From NCBI RefSeq assembly GCF_007109225.1, contig NZ_VJZK01000001.1:454731-518730 (forward strand): a stretch of DNA of 64,000 bases, written 5' to 3'. Source of the DNA: Flavobacterium sp. GT3R68 (GTDB taxonomy: Bacteria; Bacteroidota; Bacteroidia; Flavobacteriales; Flavobacteriaceae). The translations under genes were made by a program, and so were the position numbers. This document shows, piece by piece, positions 27,170 to 35,993 of this stretch (positions are counted from its first letter, which is position 1; every line of letters begins with the position of its first letter). The notes beneath the pieces are model-generated. The model was not told the origin of the DNA and made no database searches. It saw nothing but the letters and a program-made list of their open reading frames with translations.

Positions 27170-27604
27170 ATGACAATTAAAATCATCAACAAATCGCAAC
27201 ATGCGCTCCCAAACTACGAAACCATTGCTTCAGCAGGAATGGACTTAAGGGCCAACATCACCGAATCCATAACGCTGAACCCATTGGAAAGAGCCATCGT
27301 TAAAACCGGTCTTTTTATTGAACTTCCAATCGGATATGAAGCGCAGGTCCGTCCCCGCAGCGGACTGGCAGCCAAAAAAGGCGTTACCGTTCTCAATTCC
27401 CCGGGAACCGTCGATGCTGATTACCGTGGTGAAATTGGGGTAATTTTAGTAAATTTATCCAATGAGGTTTTCGTTATCGAAAATGGCGAACGCATCGCCC
27501 AACTGATTATCGCCAAACACGAAAGAGCCGATTGGGAAGAAGTCATCGAACTGACAGAAACCTCAAGAGGGGAAGGCGGTTTCGGAAGCACCGGGGTAAA
27601 ATAA
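27170..27604 (+). CDS. dut: dUTP diphosphatase
   Basis: 144 residues, a trimeric dUTPase that turns dUTP into dUMP and keeps uracil out of DNA. All five family motifs are present: [40 protein letters not shown] and the C-terminal arm [10 protein letters not shown]. The length is normal. It is followed by a sugar nucleotidyltransferase in the same direction after a 94-base gap containing an inverted repeat. Confidence 0.97.
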   Translation: MTIKIINKSQHALPNYETIASAGMDLRANITESITLNPLERAIVKTGLFIELPIGYEAQVRPRSGLAAKKGVTVLNSPGTVDADYRGEIGVILVNLSNEVFVIENGERIAQLIIAKHERADWEEVIELTETSRGEGGFGSTGVK

Positions 27605-27620
27605 ATAGATTTAATAAATT

Positions 27621-27684
27621 AAAGATTTAAATGATGGAAAGATTTCACATTCTAATTTTTCAATCATTTAATTTTTCAATCTTT
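27621..27684 (+). repeat. imperfect inverted repeat after dut
   Basis: Two paired blocks, TTAAATGAT with ATCATTTAA (27627-27635 and 27663-27671) and AAAGATT with AATCTTT (27621-27627 and 27678-27684), separated on the right arm by an extra ATTTTTCA-like unit. It could attenuate transcription between dut and the next gene. Confidence 0.4.
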
Positions 27685-27698
27685 TAATAAAAAACAAC

Positions 27699-28709
27699 AT
27701 GAAAATAATAGTTCCTATGGCAGGACGTGGATCCCGTCTTCGTCCACACACACTTACGATCCCAAAACCATTGATCCCAATTGCCGGAAAACCGATTGTA
27801 CACCGGTTGGTAGAAGACATTGCCGGGGTAATCAATCAGGAGATAGAAGAAATTGCGTTTATCATCCACAAAGATTTTGGTAAACAGGTCGAGGAAGATT
27901 TGGTAGCCATTGCCCAAAAATTAGGCGCTCGCGGCACCATTTATTATCAAAATGAAGCTTTGGGAACGGCACACGCTATTTTGTGCGCCAAAGAAAGCAT
28001 GCAGGGGCCTTTGGTGGTTGCTTATGCCGATACGCTTTTTAGAGCCGACTTCTCCTTGGATACTTCAGCGGACAGTGTGATTTGGGTAAAGCAAGTCGAA
28101 GACCCTAGTGCATTTGGCGTGGTACAACTGAATGAAAACAACCAGATTGTGGATTTTGTTGAAAAACCGGCCCAATTCGTTTCTGATTTGGCCATCATCG
28201 GAATCTATTATTTCAAATCAGGTGAAACATTACGCTCCGAATTACAATATTTACTCGATAATGATGTTGTAAAAGGAGGAGAATACCAATTGACCGATGC
28301 ATTGGAGAATATGAAACAAAAGGGCATGAAATTTGTTCCGGGTAAAGTCGATGAATGGATGGATTGTGGAAATAAGAACGTAACCGTGGAAACCAATTCC
28401 CGTTTACTGAATTTCCTTCACCAGGATGGGATTCATTTGGTGGATTCAGATGTAAAATCCGAAAACTCAACGATTATCCCGCCATGTTACATTGGGGAAG
28501 ATGTCGTATTAATCAACGCCACTGTAGGGCCGAATGTATCTCTTGGAAAAGGATGCCATGTGCAGAACAGTACCATTAAGAATAGTTTGGTGCAAAACCA
28601 TTCCAATATAAAAAATGCCAATCTGGACAACGCAATGATCGGAAATCATGCCAGTTTTGACGGTAATTTTTCCAGTATCAGCATTGGTGATTATTCTGTT
28701 TTAGAATAA
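27699..28709 (+). CDS. sugar phosphate nucleotidyltransferase with left-handed beta-helix domain
   Basis: 336 residues. The N-terminal Rossmann-like domain has the nucleotide-binding VPMAGRGSRLRPHT and the metal-binding YADTLF, as in glucose-1-phosphate thymidylyl- and uridylyltransferases. A QLTDALENMKQKG segment and the C-terminal hexapeptide repeats (residues about 250-330; IGEDVVLINATVGPNVSLG) suggest the RmlA/GlmU type. The nucleotide and sugar are not determined. Conserved order with the TPR, DUF4292 and EnvC-like genes downstream points to envelope building. Confidence 0.88.
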   Translation: MKIIVPMAGRGSRLRPHTLTIPKPLIPIAGKPIVHRLVEDIAGVINQEIEEIAFIIHKDFGKQVEEDLVAIAQKLGARGTIYYQNEALGTAHAILCAKESMQGPLVVAYADTLFRADFSLDTSADSVIWVKQVEDPSAFGVVQLNENNQIVDFVEKPAQFVSDLAIIGIYYFKSGETLRSELQYLLDNDVVKGGEYQLTDALENMKQKGMKFVPGKVDEWMDCGNKNVTVETNSRLLNFLHQDGIHLVDSDVKSENSTIIPPCYIGEDVVLINATVGPNVSLGKGCHVQNSTIKNSLVQNHSNIKNANLDNAMIGNHASFDGNFSSISIGDYSVLE

Positions 28710-28723
28710 CTGATAAGTTTTAA

Positions 28724-30073
28724 ATGATGAGAAAAAAGGTTTTAGTATTAATTTTCTTCGGACTATTTTCCACTTCGGGAACGCTTATGGCGCAGACCGA
28801 GCCGGAAGATATTGCTATGGTCAACGATGAATTCGAGAACGCGTTCTACGAATCCTTGTTGCAGAAAGGCATTGAAAATTATGATAAAGCGATTATCTCA
28901 TTAGAGAAATGCCTGAAGCTGCAACCCAACAATGCCACTATTTATTCAGAATTAGGAAGGAATTACCTGGCTCAGAAAGATTACAAAAGAGCCTATGAAT
29001 CTTTTGAAAAAGCAACTATAATTGACCCTAAGAATAAATGGTTTTGGGTCGGAATGTATGATGTGTGTTATGAAACCCGGGATTTCAATCAGGCGATTGT
29101 CATTGTAAAAAAACTGGTGGAATTCAAAAAGGAATACAAGGAGGAACTGGTTTCCCTTTATATGAATACGCAACAGTTCGATATGGCTTTGGATCTGATC
29201 AATGAACTTAACGACAAAGTAGGAAAACTGGAGCTGAGAGACAATTATAAGGCACAAATTTTGCGCGACCCGAAATACCAAAGTGCCGAAAGAAATAATC
29301 TGATTGAACAAATCAAGAAAAACCCTAAGATAGAGGCCAATTATACAGCATTGATTTATCTCTATAACGAAAACAACCAAAAGGAAAAAGCGCAGGAAGT
29401 AGCCAAAAAACTCGAAGCAGAAATACCTTCTTCCGATTTTGCGCAGGTCAACTTGTTTAAGATGCATGTCGAGAACAATGATGCTGTAAATGTGATTAAA
29501 TCAATGAATCTCGTTTTGGCCAGTCCGAAAATCGATACTAAAATTAAACATCGGATATTGAATGAATTCCTGCTTTTTGTTAACGACAAACCCCAATATG
29601 ATGGTGATTTGGAAAAAGCCATTTCCTACTTTGATAATGACAAGGAAGTGCCGGTGGCCAAAGAAATCGGGAAGTTTTATCACACCAAAAAGCAGTGGGA
29701 CAGGGCTATTCACAACTACGAAATACATCTAAGAAAAAATCCTGAAGATATTGAAGCGATACTTCTGTTATTTGAAGCCTACATGGAAAAAGGACAATTC
29801 GATGCAATGGCAAGAAAATCGGAGGAAATGATGCAGCTTTATCCAACACAGCCACAGTTTTATTATTATAATGGATTGGCAAACAATCAACTGAAAAGTT
29901 ATAAAAAAGCGAAAGACGCGCTTGAGACAGGAATGGATTTTTTAGTGGATGATATCGCGCTGGAAATTAATTTCAATATTCAGTTAGGAGAAACTTACAA
30001 TGGTTTGGGCGATATGAAAAAAAAAGAACAGTATTTTTCTAAGGCTGAAAAATTATTAAAACAGAAAAAATAA
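28724..30073 (+). CDS. TPR-repeat periplasmic/envelope protein
   Basis: 449 residues. A signal peptide (LVLIFFGLFSTSGTLMAQ) precedes TPR helices: residues 45-110 (ENYDKAIISLEKCLKLQPNN, YSELGRNYLAQKDYKRAYES) and again 315-445. TPR arrays mediate protein contacts, so this is probably a scaffold in the envelope. The stop codon overlaps the start of the DUF4292 gene by one base (TAATG), indicating coupled translation. The exact role is unknown. Confidence 0.8.
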   Translation: MMRKKVLVLIFFGLFSTSGTLMAQTEPEDIAMVNDEFENAFYESLLQKGIENYDKAIISLEKCLKLQPNNATIYSELGRNYLAQKDYKRAYESFEKATIIDPKNKWFWVGMYDVCYETRDFNQAIVIVKKLVEFKKEYKEELVSLYMNTQQFDMALDLINELNDKVGKLELRDNYKAQILRDPKYQSAERNNLIEQIKKNPKIEANYTALIYLYNENNQKEKAQEVAKKLEAEIPSSDFAQVNLFKMHVENNDAVNVIKSMNLVLASPKIDTKIKHRILNEFLLFVNDKPQYDGDLEKAISYFDNDKEVPVAKEIGKFYHTKKQWDRAIHNYEIHLRKNPEDIEAILLLFEAYMEKGQFDAMARKSEEMMQLYPTQPQFYYYNGLANNQLKSYKKAKDALETGMDFLVDDIALEINFNIQLGETYNGLGDMKKKEQYFSKAEKLLKQKK

Positions 30074-30864
30074 TGAGAAAATATATAGGATTAGTATTCG
30101 TTTTGATGTTTTGCTTCGCCAGTTCGCTGCTCGTGTCATGTAAATCCACGAAAACAGGTTTATCGGAAGGAAATGCCAAAACCGTACTTTCAGCTGATAA
30201 AATTATAGCAAATCATTACAGCAACAAAAAGGAATTTTCGACTGTATACATCAAAGCAAGCGCAAACTACAGAGACGACAAACAGTCACAGAACGTTACG
30301 GCGGAAATCAAAATCAAAAAAGACGAGAAAATTTTGGTCAGCATCCGTTTTTTAGGAATTACCATGGCCAAGGCATTGATTACTCCAAACGAAGTGCGGT
30401 ACTATGAAAAAATCAATGGTAATTATTTTGAGGGTGATTATGCCACTTTAAGCCAATGGCTCGGAACAGACTTGGACTTTCAGAAAGTACAGAACATGCT
30501 GATCGGACAGGCTTTAGATGATCTGAAAAGAGGGAAGTACAAAACCACTATTGAGGATAAGTTATACAAACTGGAAAATACTTCGGATTCAAATACTGTC
30601 AAGGCATTCTATTTTGAGGCGGAGCATTTTCTGATAAAAAAACAGGAAATCAGCCAACCCTCCAAAGAACGAATGCTAGAAGTTTCTTATCCTAGCCACA
30701 AAGAATATAATGAGGCCGTATTGCCCTTGAGTATCATTATTGAAGCAGTTCAAAAGAAAGGGAAAACCAACATCAGTATCAATTACAATCAGGTTTCTTT
30801 CAATGAAGAACTTTCTTTCCCTTATAGCGTACCGGATGGCTACGAAAGAGTTAATATTGATTAG
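30073..30864 (+). CDS. DUF4292 lipoprotein
   Basis: 263 residues with a lipoprotein signal ending SLLVSC (Cys23). The mature protein, with YIKASANYRDDKQSQNV and the strand pattern AEIKIKKDEKILVSIRFLGI, matches DUF4292. Its shape recalls LolA/LolB-like lipoprotein carriers (an open beta-sheet half-barrel), but that relation is an inference. It sits between the TPR gene (one-base overlap) and the EnvC-like gene. Confidence 0.85.
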   Translation: MRKYIGLVFVLMFCFASSLLVSCKSTKTGLSEGNAKTVLSADKIIANHYSNKKEFSTVYIKASANYRDDKQSQNVTAEIKIKKDEKILVSIRFLGITMAKALITPNEVRYYEKINGNYFEGDYATLSQWLGTDLDFQKVQNMLIGQALDDLKRGKYKTTIEDKLYKLENTSDSNTVKAFYFEAEHFLIKKQEISQPSKERMLEVSYPSHKEYNEAVLPLSIIIEAVQKKGKTNISINYNQVSFNEELSFPYSVPDGYERVNID

Positions 30865-30887
30865 ATTTGCACAAATATATTTTTAGT

Positions 30888-32150
30888 ATGCCAAAATTTA
30901 TCTTAAGCCTGTTTTTCATCTTCATGACTACACAAATGTGGAGCCAGGAAGACCAACAGCAAAAACTGGAACAACGAAAAGCCCAAATTCAGGAGGAGAT
31001 CCGTGAAAATGAAAGGCTGTTGCAGGATGCCAAGAAAAAGGAAAAATCGGTAACAAAACTGATCGATATCCAGAAGAATAAAATAAAGCTGAAAGAACGG
31101 TTAATTAATACTACCGAAAAACAAACCAGGCTGCTGAGCAATGACATGTATATTAATCAGATGCAAATCAACAGGTTGAAACGAGAATTGGTCATTTTAA
31201 AAGAAGATTATGCAGAGATGATTGTCAAGTCATATAAAAGCAGATCGGAACAGAGCCGGGCAATGTTTTTATTATCCTCGGAAAATTTCCTTCAGGCGTA
31301 TAAAAGAGCGCAGTATATGAAACAATATACAAGCTACAGAAAAATGCAGGGGGAGGAAATAAAAAGCAAATCAGATCAACTGACGGTTTACAATGGTAAA
31401 TTGAGTGTTCAAAAATCTGCCAAGCAAAAACTGATTAAAGAAAATGAAAAAGAGCGAATTGCACTGCAGAAAGAAAAACAGGAACAGGAAATCCTGGTCA
31501 ACTCAATCAAGAAAGACAAGAAGAAGTACATTGCTGAAATAAAGAAAAAAGAAAAAGAAAAGAAGTCAATCGAGAAGGAAATCAAACGATTGATACGGGA
31601 GGCCATTGCGGAAGCGAACCGAAAAGCCGCATTGATTAACGCAAAAGCCAATCCGAAAGCGGCAACTGCAGCAACTATAAAAGCAACTGAATCATCTGAT
31701 AAAATTGTTTTAACCGCAGAAGGTAAAATTATCGCAGACAATTTCAAAGCCAACCGGGGCCGATTACCATGGCCGGTTGAAAGAGGGGTTGTGTCCTTAG
31801 GATATGGCGACCAGCCGCACCCGGTTTATAAGACATTAACGGTGCATAACAGCGGTGTGGAGATTACCACAGAACCAGGCTCCAATGCTAGAGCGGTTTT
31901 TAGTGGTGAAGTAACTCGTGTTATGGTCTTTTCACCTCTAAACAAAGCGGTAATGATTCAACATGGGGATTATTTCACGGTGTACCAGAACCTGAGTTCC
32001 GTGTATGTAAGTAAAGGCGATAAAGTATCGATAAAACAAGCGATTGGAAAAGTAAGAACCAATAGCGATACCGGTAAAACGATAATCAAATTTACGATTT
32101 CACAAAACACAACGTATAATAACCCGGAGTCATGGTTGTCTAACATGTAA
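30888..32150 (+). CDS. EnvC-like protein: coiled coil plus degenerate LytM (M23) domain
   Basis: 420 residues. A signal peptide (FILSLFFIFMTTQMWS) is followed by a long coiled coil (about 20-250) and a C-terminal LytM domain (about 300-420; PWPVERGVVSLGYG). An active M23 enzyme has H-x3-D and H-x-H zinc ligands; here the first reads HNSGVEI and the second is replaced by VYQNLS, so zinc binding looks lost. This is the state of EnvC, which activates cell-wall amidases at division rather than cutting itself. I chose ATG at 30888 over the TTG at 30867 because it gives a normal signal peptide. Confidence 0.85.
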   Translation: MPKFILSLFFIFMTTQMWSQEDQQQKLEQRKAQIQEEIRENERLLQDAKKKEKSVTKLIDIQKNKIKLKERLINTTEKQTRLLSNDMYINQMQINRLKRELVILKEDYAEMIVKSYKSRSEQSRAMFLLSSENFLQAYKRAQYMKQYTSYRKMQGEEIKSKSDQLTVYNGKLSVQKSAKQKLIKENEKERIALQKEKQEQEILVNSIKKDKKKYIAEIKKKEKEKKSIEKEIKRLIREAIAEANRKAALINAKANPKAATAATIKATESSDKIVLTAEGKIIADNFKANRGRLPWPVERGVVSLGYGDQPHPVYKTLTVHNSGVEITTEPGSNARAVFSGEVTRVMVFSPLNKAVMIQHGDYFTVYQNLSSVYVSKGDKVSIKQAIGKVRTNSDTGKTIIKFTISQNTTYNNPESWLSNM

Positions 32151-32161
32151 AAAATAAAAAT

Positions 32162-32192
32162 AAAAAAGGGAACCCATTTGGTTCCCTTTTTT
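32162..32192. terminator. bidirectional terminator between EnvC-like gene and thioesterase
   Basis: Arms 32162-32174 and 32180-32192 with a five-base loop, A6 on the left and T7 on the right. It lies 11 bases past the stop at 32150 and touches the stop codon of the convergent thioesterase. Confidence 0.88.
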
Positions 32193-32704
32193 TATGATAT
32201 AAATAAAGCTTTTAATTCGGTTGCTTCTTCTGGTTTCATTTTTCCGGCCAATACTAAGCTCAATTGTTTTCGTCTCAAAGCGGCGTCGAACCGTTCTTTT
32301 TCCAAATCCGTTTCAGGAATAATAGGCGCCACTTCTACAGGTCGCCCGGTATCATCAACCGCTACGAACGTATAAATTGCTTCATTGGCCTTATTTCGCG
32401 TACCGGATTCCCGGTCTTCCACCCAAACATCGATAAAGATTTCCATTGAGCTTTTGAAGCTTCTGGAAACCTTCGCCTCTACAGTTACCACACTTCCCAA
32501 AGGAATTGCCCTGTTGAAAGCAACGTGGTTTACAGATGCTGTAACGGTGATGCGACGGGAATGTCTTCTTGCAGCTATACTGGCGGCCCGGTCCATACGC
32601 GCTAATAATTCACCACCAAAAAGATTGTTCAATGGATTCGTTTCACTTGGCAAAACTAAATCTGTTAATATGGTCAATGACTCGGAAGGATGTTTCGGCT
32701 GCAT
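32192..32704 (-). CDS. acyl-CoA thioesterase (hotdog fold)
   Basis: 170 residues. The hotdog domain shows NPLNNLFGGELLARMDRAAS with the catalytic-type Asn/Asp helix, SVNHVAFNRAIPLGSVV and SMEIFIDVWVEDRESG, matching the BFIT/BACH acyl-CoA hydrolase family that releases CoA from fatty acyl-CoA in the cytoplasm. The open frame extends 29 codons further upstream, but those residues are unlike the family; the start MQPKHPSESL at 32704 sits 14 bases after a good -7 promoter element, so I use it. Confidence 0.88.
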   Translation of the reverse strand: MQPKHPSESLTILTDLVLPSETNPLNNLFGGELLARMDRAASIAARRHSRRITVTASVNHVAFNRAIPLGSVVTVEAKVSRSFKSSMEIFIDVWVEDRESGTRNKANEAIYTFVAVDDTGRPVEVAPIIPETDLEKERFDAALRRKQLSLVLAGKMKPEEATELKALFIS

Positions 32705-32717
32705 AGTATTTTTTTTA

Positions 32718-32725
32718 CAAAGATA
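32718..32725 (-). promoter_or_regulatory. -7 promoter element TATCTTTG of the thioesterase gene
   Basis: The complement of 32718-32725 is TATCTTTG, 14 bases before the ATG at 32704. This also supports that start over a longer open frame. No clean TTG at -33 is seen. Confidence 0.45.
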
Positions 32726-32742
32726 ATTACAGTTCATAAAAA

Positions 32743-32761
32743 ATCCCGAAGATATCGGGAT
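32743..32761 (-). terminator. intrinsic terminator of the HU/SPOR gene
   Basis: A seven-base stem (32743-32749 with 32755-32761) with a five-base loop, followed on the minus strand by T6. It is six bases past the stop at 32767. Confidence 0.7.
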
Positions 32762-32766
32762 AATTT

Positions 32767-33699
32767 TTATAGTTCTTCGATAAGCAGCCAAGCGTCAGGG
32801 TTATCTGATTTCTGAATTTCGTGCATCGCTGTTTGTGCCATAGCGTAACTCGGATAACTGCCGTAAAGCACCGGAAACAAACCATTTCTGTTTGGTGCAA
32901 TTCGTTTGGCTTTGAATCCTTTTTTATTTAATTCCTCCAATGTTTTTTCTGCATTTTCCTCCTGTCTGAAAGCGCCCGCAACCACATGGTACGGCATTTT
33001 CTCTTCTTTAACCGTTAACGTTACCGAAGGCAGTGGATTGGCAATAAAAAAAGTAGCTTCCTGAATTTTGTTCTGTACCTGTTTCTGAACATCAGTTTGC
33101 ACCAGCAAAGTATCCGTCTCGATTTTATCTTGATATAATTTAAACCCCACACTTCCTGTAACGGCAACCGCAAGCACAAGGATGGCGGCATATTTCAGAT
33201 ACGGGTTTCTTTTTCTTTTTTCTAAAGTAATCAGGATTGGTTCTTCTTTGGTGATTTCTACCTCCTGTAGGGAGACTTCTCTTTTGACAGCCGGGGAAAC
33301 AAAGGAACTCAGTCCAAAAGCAGCCTTTAAATAATTAGGCTGTTCGTATGGAGTGAAAACAAGACTTCCTTCTGTATTGAGTGAAAGTTCGCCGATATTT
33401 TTCAGCGCAATTTTCCCATTATTTTGTAAGGAATTTTTCCACGCAGTTACTTCATTTTCAATAGAAAGGACCGCATTTTCATACGTGGTTTTTTCGGCTG
33501 TAGCTATATGATTGGCCAGCAAGCCGTCGTTATTTTTTAAATACGAATTGAAAGAAATCGACTTCTTTGGCGGATAGAACGCATTTGACTTTTCATGCCA
33601 TTGTGCTGATTGTATATCGGTCAGGAAAGCACCAAAACCAGGAACTGTCACACATTGATATCGGTATAAAAGCTGTGAAATGTATTGTTCTGTCTTCAT
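32767..33699 (-). CDS. HU (CCDC81-type) and SPOR domain membrane protein
   Basis: 310 residues. Residues 1-120 contain an HU-like domain of the bacterial CCDC81 type (QLLYRYQCVTVPGFGAFLTD; ALKNIGELSLNTEGSLVFTP). One membrane helix follows near 170-190 (LKYAAILVLAVAVTGSVGFKL). The C-terminal 75 residues form a SPOR domain (YHVVAGAFRQEENAEKTLEEL), which binds denuded peptidoglycan at division sites. So the HU part lies inside and the SPOR part outside the inner membrane. The start MKTEQYISQL at 33699 is preferred to one six codons upstream. It is divergent from dprA. Confidence 0.85.
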   Translation of the reverse strand: MKTEQYISQLLYRYQCVTVPGFGAFLTDIQSAQWHEKSNAFYPPKKSISFNSYLKNNDGLLANHIATAEKTTYENAVLSIENEVTAWKNSLQNNGKIALKNIGELSLNTEGSLVFTPYEQPNYLKAAFGLSSFVSPAVKREVSLQEVEITKEEPILITLEKRKRNPYLKYAAILVLAVAVTGSVGFKLYQDKIETDTLLVQTDVQKQVQNKIQEATFFIANPLPSVTLTVKEEKMPYHVVAGAFRQEENAEKTLEELNKKGFKAKRIAPNRNGLFPVLYGSYPSYAMAQTAMHEIQKSDNPDAWLLIEEL

Positions 33700-33801
33700 G
33701 GAAACAAAGTTATACAATCAGAATAGTTATCAAAATTTTATTCACAATTTTTATTAACAATCTCCGTAAAAATTTATAATTTTCAATTTCAAATATACGC
33801 C

Positions 33802-34902
33802 ATGAACCAAACAGATTTATTTTATTTATTAGCCTTACAAAAAGTAGAAGGTGTAGGAGATATTGTCGCCAAAAAACTGATCTCCCATTGCGGAGATGCC
33901 GAATCCATTTTCAAAACAAAATCTTCCCAACTGATGGCCATAGATGGTATCGGATCGGTCCTGATTAGAAATTTAAAGGACAAAACGGTTTTCGAAAAAG
34001 CGGAAGCTGAACTCCAATTCATCAGACAGAACAACATCAAATCTATTTTCTTCCAGGACGAAGATTATCCGGAACGGTTGAAGCATTGCATTGACAGTCC
34101 GATATTGTTGTTTTCATCTGGTAACATCAATCTCAAAAAGAGAAAGACGATCAGTATTGTCGGAACCCGCCAAATAACTTCGTATGGAACCGAATTTTGT
34201 AGAAAATTAATTGCCGATCTGGCGCCTCTGGACCCGGTCATTGTCAGCGGGTTTGCTTATGGGGTTGATATTGTTGCCCATCAGGCTGCGTTGGAGCACA
34301 ATTTGCAGACTGTTGGCGTACTGGCGCACGGACTGAACCAGATTTATCCCGCGGTGCACAAAAAGTATGTTGCCAAAATGGAAGATAACGGTGGTTTCCT
34401 CACCGAGTTTTGGAGTTCATCCAATCCGGATAAGGAAAATTTCGTACGTCGCAACCGCATTGTCGCCGGAATGTGCGAAGCGACCATTGTAATCGAATCT
34501 GCCGATAAAGGAGGCTCATTGATTACCGCCAATATGGCCAACGATTATAATCGGGATGTTTTTGCCGTTCCCGGAAGGACCAGCGATAAGTTCAGTCAGG
34601 GCTGCAATAATCTGATCAAGACCCAAAGAGCGAATCTGCTTACCAGTGCCGCCGATTTAATATATGTGTTAAATTGGGATTTAGAAAAAGAATCTAAACC
34701 GATACAAAAACAGTTGTTTGTGTTTTTGGATAACGAGGAACAGAAAATTTATGATCATCTTCAGAAAAATGGCAAAGAATTGATGGACATCATTGCTTTG
34801 GAATGTGATTTCCCTATTTTTAAAATATCTTCGTTATTACTGAATATGGAACTGAAAGGAGTCATCAGGCCTTTACCCGGAAAATTGTTTGAAGCCATTT
34901 AA
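33802..34902 (+). CDS. dprA: DNA-processing protein DprA
   Basis: 366 residues. DprA binds incoming single-stranded DNA and loads RecA during natural transformation. N-terminal helix-hairpin-helix region (VEGVGDIVAKKLISHCG; IDGIGSVLIRNL), the Rossmann-like core with SIVGTRQITSYG, VSGFAYGVDIVAHQAAL, FVRRNRIVAGM and GSLITANMANDYNRDVFAVPG, and a C-terminal winged-helix-like end (residues about 310-366). Complete and of normal length. recA is 5 kb away in this window. Confidence 0.95.
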   Translation: MNQTDLFYLLALQKVEGVGDIVAKKLISHCGDAESIFKTKSSQLMAIDGIGSVLIRNLKDKTVFEKAEAELQFIRQNNIKSIFFQDEDYPERLKHCIDSPILLFSSGNINLKKRKTISIVGTRQITSYGTEFCRKLIADLAPLDPVIVSGFAYGVDIVAHQAALEHNLQTVGVLAHGLNQIYPAVHKKYVAKMEDNGGFLTEFWSSSNPDKENFVRRNRIVAGMCEATIVIESADKGGSLITANMANDYNRDVFAVPGRTSDKFSQGCNNLIKTQRANLLTSAADLIYVLNWDLEKESKPIQKQLFVFLDNEEQKIYDHLQKNGKELMDIIALECDFPIFKISSLLLNMELKGVIRPLPGKLFEAI

Positions 34903-34903
34903 A

Positions 34904-34938
34904 AAAATCCCCTGTCATTTTATTTGGCAGGGGATTTT
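34904..34938. terminator. bidirectional terminator between dprA and trpS
   Basis: Perfect 11-base arms 34904-34914 and 34928-34938. A7 precedes and a T run follows, so it serves both convergent genes; it begins two bases after the dprA stop. Confidence 0.88.
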
Positions 34939-34942
34939 CTAT

Positions 34943-35923
34943 TTAGTAATTAAATCCTAACTTTTCGCGTACGCGGGATAAAACTCCATTGGCAATTTTT
35001 CCGGCTTTTTCAGCACCGATTTTTAAAAGGGTATCCACTTCGGCGAGATTGTTCATGTAATAGTTGTATTTTTCTCTTTCGGTTTTAAATTTTACTGTAA
35101 TGAGTTCGAACAATTCTTGCTTGGCATGACCATATCCATAATCGGCATTTGCATTGGCATACTTCACGATCATCGACTGAATCTGGTCGGAATTTGCCAT
35201 TAATTTGTAAATCGCAAAAATATTGCAGGTTTCTGTATTCTTAGGCGCCTCGAGGGGTGTACTATCACTTTCAATGTTCATGATCTGTTTGCGCAGGGCT
35301 TTATCATCCAAAAAGATATTGATGATATTGTTGGCTGATTTGCTCATTTTACCACCATCGGTTCCGGGTACATATTTAGTGTCTTCCTGAATAGAAGGTT
35401 CGGGTAATACAAACGTTTCTCCCATCTGAAAGTTAAAACGCGCGGCCACATCCCTTGTGATTTCAATATGTTGCAATTGGTCTTTCCCCACAGGGACAAA
35501 TTCTGCATCATACAAAAGAATATCCGCTGCCATCAACATCGGATAGGAAAACAATCCGGCATTGACATCATCCAAACGGTCGGATTTGTCCTTAAAAGAA
35601 TGCGCCAAAGTCAATCTCTGGAAAGGGAAAAAACAGCTCAGATACCAAGACAATTCGGCCGTTTGAGGCACATCTGACTGGCGGTAAAAAACAACTTTAT
35701 TGACGTCCAAACCACACGCCAACCAGGCAGCCGCAGTACTGTACGTGTTTTGACGCAACGAAGCGCCGTCCTTAATTTGTGTAATCGAATGTAAATCGGC
35801 TATAAAAAGGAAGGATTCGTTTTCGGGTTTATTGGAAAGCTCTATAGCGGGCAAAATGGCGCCCAATAAATTACCCAGATGAGGAGTTCCTGTACTTTGT
35901 ATCCCAGTAAGTATTTTTGACAT
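34943..35923 (-). CDS. trpS: tryptophanyl-tRNA synthetase
   Basis: 326 residues, a class I synthetase charging tRNA-Trp. The HIGH-like motif is in STGTPHLGNLLGA and the KMSKS loop in GGKMSKSANNI. The conserved MAADILLYDAEFVPVGKDQ is also present. The frame is open 12 codons further, but MSKILTGIQSTG is the family start and lies 18 bases below a -7 promoter element, so the start is put at 35923. Confidence 0.96.
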   Translation of the reverse strand: MSKILTGIQSTGTPHLGNLLGAILPAIELSNKPENESFLFIADLHSITQIKDGASLRQNTYSTAAAWLACGLDVNKVVFYRQSDVPQTAELSWYLSCFFPFQRLTLAHSFKDKSDRLDDVNAGLFSYPMLMAADILLYDAEFVPVGKDQLQHIEITRDVAARFNFQMGETFVLPEPSIQEDTKYVPGTDGGKMSKSANNIINIFLDDKALRKQIMNIESDSTPLEAPKNTETCNIFAIYKLMANSDQIQSMIVKYANANADYGYGHAKQELFELITVKFKTEREKYNYYMNNLAEVDTLLKIGAEKAGKIANGVLSRVREKLGFNY

Positions 35924-35940
35924 TTTATTATTCTTTGCGG

Positions 35941-35948
35941 CAAAGTTA
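35941..35948 (-). promoter_or_regulatory. -7 promoter element TAACTTTG of trpS
   Basis: The complement of 35941-35948 is TAACTTTG, 18 bases upstream of the trpS ATG at 35923. Confidence 0.45.
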
Positions 35949-35980
35949 ATCGTTTGCATTAAAAATCACATACGTTTCCG

Positions 35981-35988
35981 TATTTTTG
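35981..35988 (+). promoter_or_regulatory. -7 promoter element TATTTTTG almost touching the acyltransferase start
   Basis: TATTTTTG at 35981-35988 fits TAnnTTTG, with a TTTG 24 bases earlier (35953-35956) as possible -33. It ends only five bases before the ATG at 35994, which would make the transcript nearly leaderless. Confidence 0.35.
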
Positions 35989-35993
35989 ACCAT

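Noticed and set aside
28952..29467. A 171-codon open frame on the minus strand
   Set aside because: Antisense shadow of the TPR gene at 28724-30073, which has a signal peptide, repeats and operon context; the shadow protein has no recognisable pattern.
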